This document shows positions 16,311 through 23,602 of a DNA stretch of 27,814 nucleotides, one piece after another (position 1 is the first letter of the stretch; each line of letters begins with the position of its first letter). This DNA comes from Fibrobacter sp. GTDB taxonomy: Bacteria; Fibrobacterota; Fibrobacteria; Fibrobacterales; Fibrobacteraceae. Where the stretch lies: the NCBI GenBank assembly GCA_017550445.1, contig JAFZOV010000053.1:1-27814 (forward strand), given 5' to 3'. The translations under genes were made by a program, and so were the position numbers. The notes under the pieces are model-generated. The model did not search any database. It had not been told where the DNA came from and saw only the letters and a list, made by a program, of their open reading frames with translations.

Positions 16311-17645
16311 TTACTTCCCCTTCCCCTTACCGGAGAAGTAATCCTGTTGACGCGTGATTCCGAGAACGGCATGCCACAGCGCTCCGTTCGGGTTAATCTT
16401 CTTACGTTCGCTGACGGCATATTCGATTGGCACGTGAGAGAAGGCATTGTTCATGCTGCCCACGACCATGTCGGTCTTGCCAGCCATGCCGGCGTGTACG
16501 GCGGCTTCTGCAAGCTGGAAGCAGAAAATGGCATCGGTTCCTTGAGCCGGAATGCTACGCACCATGTAGCTCGGGTCAAAGTACTTGATGTTCACTTCTT
16601 TGCCAATCTTGTCGAAGTGTTCTTTGATCTTGCGCGTCAGGAATTCGCCAATGTCGTTCTTCAAGATGTTTCCGCTGGCGTCCCTGCGTTCGGGCTGGTC
16701 CTTGAACAGCTCCTGTCCGGCGCCTTCGGCAACCGTCACCACAGCGTGCGTCTTGCCACTGCTGTAGCGGCTTTCCAGAGCCTTGAAAAGGCCGTCAAGC
16801 GTAAAGGGTACTTCAGGTACCAGGCAAATGTTTACGACCGTCGTAGCGAGTGCTGCGTAAGCGGCGATAAAGCCAGAATCGCGGCCCATCAGCTTTACGA
16901 GGCCAAGTCCGTTAAAGGCTCCGTTAGCTTCGTTATGGGCGCTGGTAATCACGTCGGTAGCGCTGAGCACGGCGGTTTCGAAACCGAACGTGCGGTCAAT
17001 CAAATTCAAGTCGTTGTCGATGGTCTTCGGAATGCCGATTACCGAAATGGGCTGGTGGCGCTTCTTGATTTCTTCGGCGATATCGTGTGCGCCACGGAGC
17101 GTACCGTCACCGCCAATGCAGAACAGCACGTTGATGTTGAGTCGCATCAAGGTGTCGACCATGACCTTGGCATCCTGGTTTCCGCGGGAGCTTCCCAAAA
17201 TGGTACCGCCGTCCTCTTGAATGGCATCTACCACGTCGGGGTTCAGAATCATCGGGGAATAACCGTAGGCCGGGTTCAAACCGCGGTAGCCGTACGGAAT
17301 GCCAAAAATGTTTCGTACGCCATAGTCAAACCACAGCACCTGAACAAGGCCCTTGATCACGTTGTTAAGACCGGGGCAGAGGCCGCCGCAAGTCACAATG
17401 CCTGCGCGTGTCCAAGCGGGATCGTGGAAAATTGTTTCGCGAGGGCCGGCTGCTTCCAGAGACGGGATTGCTATACCGCGTTCGCAAAAATCTTTGATAC
17501 GGGCAACGTCTGCTGTAAGGCTTACTCGATCAGACTCCGACACAAACGGAACTCCCTTCATGGGAGATTTTAATGTTCCCTTTCCGACAGTTTCAATGGA
17601 AAGGTCATATTTTCCCGGGTTATTTAGAATGTCTTCTTGAGTCAT
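16311..17645 (-). CDS. pfkA: 6-phosphofructokinase, ATP-dependent type likely
   Basis: A 444-aa glycolytic enzyme that phosphorylates fructose 6-phosphate to fructose 1,6-bisphosphate. The Rossmann-like core begins at VTCGGLCPGLNNVI (about 84-97). GGDGT (178-182) is the phosphate-donor site, PKTIDND (206-212) holds the catalytic base aspartate, and MGRDSGFIA with the following EVPF line the substrate site. The glycine after GGD, where PPi-dependent enzymes carry Asp, together with Lys before TIDND matches the plant and trypanosome ATP-PFK combination, so ATP is the likelier donor. It is longer than the 320-aa E. coli type because of an N-terminal extension of about 80 residues. GAGGAG lies 6 nt before the ATG at 17645. 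Confidence 0.92.
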   Translation of the reverse strand: MTQEDILNNPGKYDLSIETVGKGTLKSPMKGVPFVSESDRVSLTADVARIKDFCERGIAIPSLEAAGPRETIFHDPAWTRAGIVTCGGLCPGLNNVIKGLVQVLWFDYGVRNIFGIPYGYRGLNPAYGYSPMILNPDVVDAIQEDGGTILGSSRGNQDAKVMVDTLMRLNINVLFCIGGDGTLRGAHDIAEEIKKRHQPISVIGIPKTIDNDLNLIDRTFGFETAVLSATDVITSAHNEANGAFNGLGLVKLMGRDSGFIAAYAALATTVVNICLVPEVPFTLDGLFKALESRYSSGKTHAVVTVAEGAGQELFKDQPERRDASGNILKNDIGEFLTRKIKEHFDKIGKEVNIKYFDPSYMVRSIPAQGTDAIFCFQLAEAAVHAGMAGKTDMVVGSMNNAFSHVPIEYAVSERKKINPNGALWHAVLGITRQQDYFSGKGKGK

Positions 17646-17787
17646 GGCATGCTCCTCACTTTGCCTTTAGAATACATCTTGGCGACCTAAAAAATACTAA
17701 AAAAACAATGTGTTAGAGGTATAATTTAGTTTAGATATTTGTTACTTAAAACAAATAAAGTTGCTTGATTGCGCAAAAAACAAATAG

Positions 17788-17822
17788 TGTAAAATAAAAT
17801 GCCGGATTTGTAAATCCGGCAT
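17788..17822 (-). terminator. Terminator after the histidine kinase gene
   Basis: ATGCCGGATTT (17799-17809) pairs perfectly with AAATCCGGCAT (17812-17822). On the minus strand the stem is followed by TTTATTTTACAC. It lies 25 nt past the kinase stop and closes the OMP-RR-HK operon. Confidence 0.9.
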
Positions 17823-17846
17823 CCTGAAATTTGACAATAGTCTCGC

Positions 17847-19727
17847 TTACGATGCCAAGATGTCGAGCGGCGGGAAATGAATCTTGGTTCTTAAACCGGG
17901 GTTCGCATTTTCGATTTCGATCTTCATGTTGGTGAGCGTGCAAAGCTTTTTCACCATCGAAAGACCGATACCCGTACCGCTTGTAGAACGGGTCATTTCG
18001 TTTTCTACGCGGTAGAATTCCTGGAACACCTTCTTCATTTCGGAGGCGGGAATGCCCGGCCCGTAGTCGCGTACGGCAAGGTACATGTCGCCGTTGTTCA
18101 CGCGCAGCTCGATGCTGATCATCTTGTAGCTTGCGTTCTTCGAGAACTTAAGCGAGTTGTCTACCAGGTTCATCAGGATCTGCATCACGGCATCGCGGTC
18201 AATCAGGAGCGCCACGTTGTCGGCGTCGGTGTCCGTAGAAACAGTAAGTTCAAATCCCTGTTTTTCGATGTTCTTGCTGTAGGTGGCGATAAAGTCGTCT
18301 AGAACGGCCTTCGGGCGTTCTTTGCGGAGCTGTACGTTCCAACGGTTTCCATCGAGTTTAGACAAGTTAAGAACGTTTTGGATCAGGCGCGAAAGACGGT
18401 CTGCTTCGCTTGCAATTTGTCCGTAATAGCGCTGCTTCTTTTCTTCGCTGGCTACCCAGGAATTCTGCAAAAGTTCGGCATACATCTTGATAGCCGTAAG
18501 CGGAGTCTTGAGCTCGTGCGTAATGGCAGATACAAAGTCCTGACGCTTGGCGGCGAGGGCCACTTTGCTCTGCGTGAAGCGGTAAATGGTAATCAGGCAG
18601 ACGGCCACTACAATCAAGAGAATCAGGCCGCTAAACAGAATCGTCAAGTCTGCAGATCCGCTGATTTCGCTGGAGTACATCTTGAAGACGATCTTGTCGT
18701 AGGGTGGCGGCAGCGGTCGCTTGGTTCTCAGTTCGTATTCGGCATTGTTCTTGCCGATGGTCAGGAGAATGGTGTCTTCGTAAACAAGTTCGATAGCGTA
18801 GGGCAACTTGGCGTAGGCCAGCTGCTCTTCCTGGGTCATGTAGTTCAGGTAAATCGACTTGTCTACCACAAAGCCCTGCACAATCGGAAGCATGCCGATA
18901 TAAATCGTGCGGAAGAACACGATGTAGTCCGACGTCATCCGAATCTTCAAGTCGGTAATATTGACGTTGGTGTTGCTACCGGTAAATACGGGAATGTCGG
19001 GGGCGATGGTGGTATCGTTCTTGGCGGTTTCTGCCATGTAGGTCAGGGCTTCTTCTTCAGAAGTGAGCTCTACGCGGGTAGGAATTTGCAAGTCCGGGAT
19101 TTCGTCATAGAGTTGGTCAATCGCTTCGGTAGAGTCCACGGTCTGCACCGTGCGCTTGGGAAGTCCGTTTCGAATGTCCAGCTTTATAAGTAGGTATTGG
19201 ATCAGGTCGCGAGTTTTCTTGCGCTGTTCCTGGTCGTCGAAGGAGAAGTTGTCCCACATGGACTTTCCGATACCGGTGCTGGTGTCGGGGTAGAAGGGCG
19301 TCAGGAGTTCGCCGCTATGCGAAATCTGGAAATGCCCGAGAAGCCCCTTGCGGCACTGCCGATACAGCGAGTCGAAGTCGCAGTAAGGACCGCTCGAATC
19401 CGGGAACGAGAAAAACTCCGAGAAGAGTCGGCTGTTACCGCCAATCACCGTAATGGAGTTCAAAATGCCGTAGTCCTTGTAGGAGCGGCTGTTTTCAATA
19501 TTAAAGTCCGACGATAGGCGCAAGCGAAGACTTTCGTAGGCGGCGTCGATCCGTTCTTCTATTTTCTTTTCTTCTAGGGCAGAGGACTGCTCGTAAGTCT
19601 TGATGAACAAGATGGTCAGGGGAATTGCGATGACCAAGAAAATGGAAACAAACACCAGGCGTTCGGTGATGATTGCCTGGTGCTTCTTAATGTACGAAAG
19701 TGCTTCTTTCAGCTTTACTTGTCGCAT
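17847..19727 (-). CDS. Sensor histidine kinase with large extracytoplasmic domain
   Basis: A 626-aa inner-membrane kinase. TM1 is about 24-44, then about 310 residues of extracytoplasmic sensor with no family I recognise, then TM2 (about 355-378, FSGLILLIVVAVCLITIY). The HisKA domain has the phospho-acceptor in ITHELKTPLTAIK (H404). The HATPase domain has the N box LMNLVDNSLKFSKN (about 517-530), DYGPGIP (about 556) and GTGIGLSMVKK (about 581-591). All catalytic motifs are intact. No HAMP or PAS domain is evident between TM2 and HisKA. Its start codon lies inside the 3' end of the response regulator gene (13-nt overlap), so translation is probably coupled and the two are cognate partners. Confidence 0.95.
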   Translation of the reverse strand: MRQVKLKEALSYIKKHQAIITERLVFVSIFLVIAIPLTILFIKTYEQSSALEEKKIEERIDAAYESLRLRLSSDFNIENSRSYKDYGILNSITVIGGNSRLFSEFFSFPDSSGPYCDFDSLYRQCRKGLLGHFQISHSGELLTPFYPDTSTGIGKSMWDNFSFDDQEQRKKTRDLIQYLLIKLDIRNGLPKRTVQTVDSTEAIDQLYDEIPDLQIPTRVELTSEEEALTYMAETAKNDTTIAPDIPVFTGSNTNVNITDLKIRMTSDYIVFFRTIYIGMLPIVQGFVVDKSIYLNYMTQEEQLAYAKLPYAIELVYEDTILLTIGKNNAEYELRTKRPLPPPYDKIVFKMYSSEISGSADLTILFSGLILLIVVAVCLITIYRFTQSKVALAAKRQDFVSAITHELKTPLTAIKMYAELLQNSWVASEEKKQRYYGQIASEADRLSRLIQNVLNLSKLDGNRWNVQLRKERPKAVLDDFIATYSKNIEKQGFELTVSTDTDADNVALLIDRDAVMQILMNLVDNSLKFSKNASYKMISIELRVNNGDMYLAVRDYGPGIPASEMKKVFQEFYRVENEMTRSTSGTGIGLSMVKKLCTLTNMKIEIENANPGLRTKIHFPPLDILAS

Positions 19728-20440
19728 TCGGGTGCAGAACGCATCTGGTAGCCTTCACCGCGGAAAGTCACCAAGAGTTTCGGATGCGAGGGATCGTCTT
19801 CGATTTTCTTGCGGAGCTTGGTAATGTGGATATCCACGGTGCGGGTGTCCACGGAGTCTGCATTTTCGTAGCCCCAGACCTTGCGGAGCAGTTCGGAACG
19901 GGGAACGGCGTGGTCGCGGTTGCGCCACAGGTATTCGAGGATTTCGATTTCCTTGCGGGTAAAGGCCAGTTCTTCGGTACCGCGGGTGCCGGTGTATTCG
20001 CGGAAGTTCACGCGCAGGCTGCCTGCAACAAGCTTGCCTTCGTTTTCCATAGTCTGACGGCTACGGCGGAGCACTGCATCGATACGGGCCAAAAGCATCG
20101 GAACAGAGAACGGCTTCGGGATGTAGTCATCGGCGCCGTACTTGAGCCCGTTGATGATGTCGTCATCGGCGTTCTTAGCAGAAAGGATGATAATCGGGAG
20201 GCTCTTGTCCTGTTCGCGGATCTTGTCGCAAACGGTGAAACCGTCCATGCCCGGGAGCATCAAGTCCAAAAGAACCAGGTTGTACTGCTTGGTGAGGGCT
20301 TCGGCAAGGCCGCTTTCGCCATCGGCGCAGTGCTTGACATTATATCCGTTCAGCTTGCAGAGGTCAATCAAGCCTTCAGCAATGGCAATTTCATCTTCGA
20401 TGATAAGAATTTTAGTAGTGCTTGTATTTTCAGTCGTCAT
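19715..20440 (-). CDS. OmpR/PhoB-type response regulator
   Basis: A 241-aa DNA-binding response regulator. The receiver domain (about 10-125) has the acidic pair E15-D16, phospho-acceptor D59 in LLDLMLPG, S87 in ILSAKN and K109 in YIPKPFS. The C-terminal winged helix (about 145-235) has RSELLRKVWGY and TVDIHITKLRKKIE, followed by the wing FRGEGYQM. It is partner to the overlapping downstream kinase. It sits 22 nt after the outer-membrane protein gene, so that protein may belong to the same operon. The start at 20440 has only a modest TAGG-like site, which fits translational coupling to the upstream gene. Confidence 0.96.
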   Translation of the reverse strand: MTTENTSTTKILIIEDEIAIAEGLIDLCKLNGYNVKHCADGESGLAEALTKQYNLVLLDLMLPGMDGFTVCDKIREQDKSLPIIILSAKNADDDIINGLKYGADDYIPKPFSVPMLLARIDAVLRRSRQTMENEGKLVAGSLRVNFREYTGTRGTEELAFTRKEIEILEYLWRNRDHAVPRSELLRKVWGYENADSVDTRTVDIHITKLRKKIEDDPSHPKLLVTFRGEGYQMRSAPECDK

Positions 20441-20462
20441 TTATTTTACCTAGAGATTGTTA

Positions 20463-21284
20463 TTAAATAGCAAGTCCGACACCAACTTCAACGGTCATGT
20501 TGCCGGCATCAATTTCGCTCGGATAGTCACCACCGATGTAGTACTTGAAGTTGCCGTATGCGGCAATCGGAATAATGGGAAGCTTGGCGCGGAGACCCAC
20601 CAGGATGTGGCCACCGATGCTGGTGTTCAGGCCTTCGTCAAGAGCGGCCTTCTGAACCTTTTCCTTCATGGTCTGGCCGAGCTGCTGGCTCTTTTCCTGG
20701 GCTGCCTGGACAGAAGCCGGATCGTTCGGGTCGACGTTTGCAAGAGCACTGATCATTTCTTGCGTGGTGCCGTCAATGATGCTGGAAGTAAACTTCTGGT
20801 TCAGGACGAAGCTGTTCAGGTGGTAAGAAAGACCGCCACCGATGTAGGGGCGAATAATCGGCAGGAACGTAATGGGGTAGGTAATGGAAAGGTCGCCGGT
20901 CATGGCAACAAACTTCGGATTTGCCTTGCCGAAGGGGGTGCCGCCCAGTTCAATTTCGAGAGGGACTTCGTTAACAGCGCCGTCTTCGGCAGGGTTAACA
21001 ACGAACAGGGAGGCGTCGTAGGAACCGAACTGGATGTTCAAGGTTGCTTCGATGTCGATGATCGGGAGGAGGTCAACCCAAGCCTTAAAACCGAAACCCT
21101 GCATTGTACCGCTAAAGCCGTCGTGTTGCAGCAACACGGTACCGTCTTCTGTTACGGGAGCGGGTGCATCCATTCCCTTCATCTTGGTGCCAAAGCCAGG
21201 GGCGTAGTGGAAGCCTAGGCCCACAATGGCGAAGGACTGTGTGGCGAGCAGTGCGCCAGCGGCGATCAAAGCTTTAAAGTTCAT
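20463..21284 (-). CDS. Predicted outer-membrane beta-barrel protein
   Basis: A 273-aa protein with a Sec signal peptide (MNFKALIAAGALLATQSFA) and many alternating amphipathic strands rich in Gly and aromatics (GLGFHYAPGFG, PYIGGGLSYHLN, YGNFKYYIGGDYP, ending VEVGVGLAI), the pattern of a small outer-membrane barrel. A polar, Gln-rich helical stretch (QAAQEKSQQLGQ) near residue 195 could be an extracellular or periplasmic loop. I cannot assign a family. AAGGAG precedes the start. The gene leads the RR-HK pair with 22-nt spacing, so it may feed or be controlled by that system. Confidence 0.75.
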   Translation of the reverse strand: MNFKALIAAGALLATQSFAIVGLGFHYAPGFGTKMKGMDAPAPVTEDGTVLLQHDGFSGTMQGFGFKAWVDLLPIIDIEATLNIQFGSYDASLFVVNPAEDGAVNEVPLEIELGGTPFGKANPKFVAMTGDLSITYPITFLPIIRPYIGGGLSYHLNSFVLNQKFTSSIIDGTTQEMISALANVDPNDPASVQAAQEKSQQLGQTMKEKVQKAALDEGLNTSIGGHILVGLRAKLPIIPIAAYGNFKYYIGGDYPSEIDAGNMTVEVGVGLAI

Positions 21285-21305
21285 GAGTACTCCTTAAAAA
21301 CGTTT

Positions 21306-21361
21306 GCTTTTGAAATTACATTAATATTTCAAAAAGCGATAGTATTTTTTCATAAAATACT
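21306..21361 (-). other. Two AT-rich hairpins before the outer-membrane protein gene
   Basis: AGTATTTT (21341-21348) pairs with AAAATACT (21354-21361). GCTTTTGAAAT (21306-21316) pairs with ATTTCAAAAAGC (21326-21337) with one bulged base. They fill the 82-nt gap between the COG3014-like lipoprotein stop and the outer-membrane protein start. They may end the upstream transcript or form the leader of the downstream one. Confidence 0.4.
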
Positions 21362-21366
21362 TAAAA

Positions 21367-22764
21367 TCATTCTATTGCAGGAACGACCACCAGCTTTTTC
21401 TGCCCTTTTTTGACCACTACATTGTCCAGTTTGTATTCCCCGACAATCTGTCCGTGGGCGCCCAAGGCAGAAACATTAACCTGGTGTTTACCTTCGGTTA
21501 CCGGAATGCGGGTCACGTTGATGGTGTTGGGCATGAATAAGCCGATTCGGAGGTCGGCCTGTTCCAGCTGGCTCTGGCCCACGTCTACGGCAATGTTTTT
21601 CACCAAGTCAAAGATTCCGTTGCCTGTGTTGGTTGCCTTTTTTGCCTTTTGGGCTGCAATGGTGCGGATCACGACGCGGGTGGCGGTGCGGACCATGGTG
21701 GTCGCATTTTCGTCTTTCATATTCTGTTCGAGTTCCGAGTCGATATTGGCCACCTTTTCGGGCGAGACACGCATCTTGCCATCCAGATTTACGCTGAACA
21801 TGCTTGTGCGCTGGGGCAGTTCCTTCTTTTCCGGGAGTGCGAACCCGACGTGGAACGTATTGCTGCCGGCCCCTGCAACAGGGGGTGCGAACACGGTAAA
21901 CGTGTTGATTTTCCCGGTCTTGCCGTCTTTATAGGTGAGGTTCAGGGCGGTTCCGCTGACGTAGGTTCCCGACAGGTACATTTCGCCGAGGATTGGGCTG
22001 TGGCCTGCATAACCCACTACGATGATTTCCTGGCCTTTTTCGCGGGCTTCAGAGGCCTTGGGGGTCTGGGTCAGCGTTTCGGTCTTAAGACCCTTCAGAT
22101 CGTCGGCACGGTCCATCTTGGCAAGGCTTTCGTTAATGTATTCCCAGGCTTCCTTGGGCATTTTCACGTTGCCCTCTTCGAATGCCTTGGCTGCTTTCAG
22201 GTAGGCAATGGCAGCATCGTCTTCTTCGCCGGCCATTTCGTAAACAATGGCGCTTAGGTAACGCAACCAGCCGTTGTCATTCACCTTTTCCTTGTCTTTC
22301 TGGTAAAGCGCTTCAGAGGCGATTTGTGCCCTGCGGACTTCCACCAGTGCCCCGTCCAAATCACCGATGGCAAGGTAGTTCAGAATCTGGTACTGGTACA
22401 TCATCAGCACTTCGAAGGGGCGGGCACGGTAAGGGCGAATGTTGTCGTTGGTGACAATGGCCGCGGCTTCGTTAGTAACCGACTTGGTATACAGGTCTTC
22501 GTAAATCTGTTCGGCCTGTTCAAAGTGCTTGATGCTTTCCTGGTTTTTGCCGGCATAATGGTAAAGCATGCCTTCGTCAAAGTGGTAAAGGAAGGCGCTC
22601 TTTTCGCCGTAAAGGTCGTCTTTTTTCTTTTCGATCTTTGCGATCGTGCCTTCGAATCCCTCTTTTTTAAGGACGGGAGCCAATGTCTCGTAGCGGGTCA
22701 TGGACTTGTTTGCACAAGAACAAAGAATTAGGGAAAGTATTGCAAAAAGAACTAGGCGTTTCAT
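21367..22764 (-). CDS. COG3014-like TPR lipoprotein
   Basis: A 465-aa lipoprotein: MKRLVLFAILSLILCSC gives a lipobox with lipidated C17. The N-terminal half is TPR-like (FDEGMLYHYAGKNQESIKHFEQAEQ; MYQYQILNYLAIGDLDGALVEVRRA; LSAIVYEMAGEEDDAAIAYLKAA). The second of these, with NDNIRPYRARPFEVLM before it, matches what I know of the uncharacterised COG3014 family. The C-terminal half is beta-rich and ends in a carbohydrate- or peptidoglycan-binding-like beta sandwich of unknown role. In some Proteobacteria COG3014 genes sit beside lpoB; here the neighbour is a PEGA protein, which also suggests an envelope role. GGAG lies 6 nt before the start. Confidence 0.82.
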   Translation of the reverse strand: MKRLVLFAILSLILCSCANKSMTRYETLAPVLKKEGFEGTIAKIEKKKDDLYGEKSAFLYHFDEGMLYHYAGKNQESIKHFEQAEQIYEDLYTKSVTNEAAAIVTNDNIRPYRARPFEVLMMYQYQILNYLAIGDLDGALVEVRRAQIASEALYQKDKEKVNDNGWLRYLSAIVYEMAGEEDDAAIAYLKAAKAFEEGNVKMPKEAWEYINESLAKMDRADDLKGLKTETLTQTPKASEAREKGQEIIVVGYAGHSPILGEMYLSGTYVSGTALNLTYKDGKTGKINTFTVFAPPVAGAGSNTFHVGFALPEKKELPQRTSMFSVNLDGKMRVSPEKVANIDSELEQNMKDENATTMVRTATRVVIRTIAAQKAKKATNTGNGIFDLVKNIAVDVGQSQLEQADLRIGLFMPNTINVTRIPVTEGKHQVNVSALGAHGQIVGEYKLDNVVVKKGQKKLVVVPAIE

Positions 22765-22798
22765 GTTTTCTCCAAAAAAGACGCTGCGTTAAATATAA

Positions 22799-22830
22799 AT
22801 AAAACGCCCTCCGGTCTTGCCGGGGAGCGT
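22799..22830 (-). terminator. Terminator after the PEGA protein gene
   Basis: A stem of about 10 bp (22805-22814 with 22820-22829, one mismatch and one G/T pair, 5-nt loop) is followed on the minus strand by TTTTATTTATATTT. It lies about 35 nt past the PEGA gene stop. Confidence 0.8.
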
Positions 22831-22865
22831 AAGCTTAGCCTTCGAGAGAGAATGCTTTCGCTAGA

Positions 22866-23399
22866 TTATTTCTTCTTCTTGCCCGAAGCGTCGAGGGTCA
22901 CTTCGACGGTTTCTTCACCCTTCACGGTCACGAGTGCTTCAGCAGACTTGCGGTTGGAGCATTCGGCGCGAACCACGTGGTCACCGGCATCGAGGTTGTT
23001 GATAGTGAGTGCTGCGCCGTCGGTCTTGTCGGCATTGTCACCGTCAATGTAAATGATGCACTTGCCCGGGATGGTGGTCACCTTGATATTGCCCTTAGGA
23101 ATCTTGGTGCCGAAGTCGAACACGTTGCGCTTGTCGTTACCCGGCCAAATGTTCACGCGCTGGTTCACCAGTTCGTAACCCTGGTCAATCACCACGAGGG
23201 TCTGACGGCCAGACTTGACGCTTGCGTTTTCAATGGGGCTCTTGCCGAGAGGTTCGCCACCGAGGAACACGTCGCTGTTAGGCGGGTTGGTGATGATGGT
23301 GATGGTTGCGGCCTTACCGCGCGGAGGTGGATCGTCGTCAGCGACGGCGGCGGTAAAGAGGAATGCGACCAAAAGCGCAAAAATGTACAGTTTCTTCAT
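22866..23399 (-). CDS. Secreted protein with two PEGA domains
   Basis: A 177-aa protein. A signal peptide (MKKLYIFALLVAFLFTAAVA) is followed by DDDPPPRG and two PEGA repeats. The first (about 31-96) has ITNPPNSDVFLGGEPLGKSP, the second (about 102-168) has TTIPGKCIIYIDGDNADKTD. It ends with a lysine tail (GKKKK). PEGA domains are small beta modules found in bacterial surface proteins, often thought to contact the cell wall. There is no enzyme signature. AGGAG lies before the start. It is upstream of the COG3014-like lipoprotein on the same strand but separated from it by a terminator, so the two are probably transcribed independently. Confidence 0.85.
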   Translation of the reverse strand: MKKLYIFALLVAFLFTAAVADDDPPPRGKAATITIITNPPNSDVFLGGEPLGKSPIENASVKSGRQTLVVIDQGYELVNQRVNIWPGNDKRNVFDFGTKIPKGNIKVTTIPGKCIIYIDGDNADKTDGAALTINNLDAGDHVVRAECSNRKSAEALVTVKGEETVEVTLDASGKKKK

Positions 23400-23488
23400 G
23401 GATTTCTCCTGTTTGTTTGTTCTAAAAATATAAAGTTTTTACGGAATTTAAATTTTTTTTATGAAAAAGTTTAGATACCAAACCGAAA

Positions 23489-23520
23489 AATTCAGAATTC
23501 GGAGTTCAGATTTCAGAATT
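23489..23520. repeat. Short TTCAGA-type direct repeats
   Basis: Three TTCAGA units occur within about 30 bp, mixed with AATTC steps, directly left of the REP-like element. They lie in a non-coding gap and look like low-complexity repeat debris. Confidence 0.45.
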
Positions 23521-23521
23521 A

Positions 23522-23561
23522 ATAACGTCATTGCGAGAAGCGTAGCGACGAAGCAATCCAT
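23522..23561 (+). repeat. REP-like palindromic repeat, copy A
   Basis: The element shows the ends CGTCATTGCGAGA (from 23526) and CGAAGCAATCCAT (to 23561). ATTGC (23530-23534) and GCAAT (23553-23557) form the outer stem, with CGT and ACG as a short inner stem. It lies 41 nt before the ABC-ATPase start. The same CGTCATTGCGAG...GAAGCAATCC pattern is known to me as a dispersed intergenic repeat in many bacterial genomes. Confidence 0.75.
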
Positions 23562-23602
23562 TTTTGTGGATTCGTTTGTTTTTTATTGCTATTTTCAGCA
23601 GC

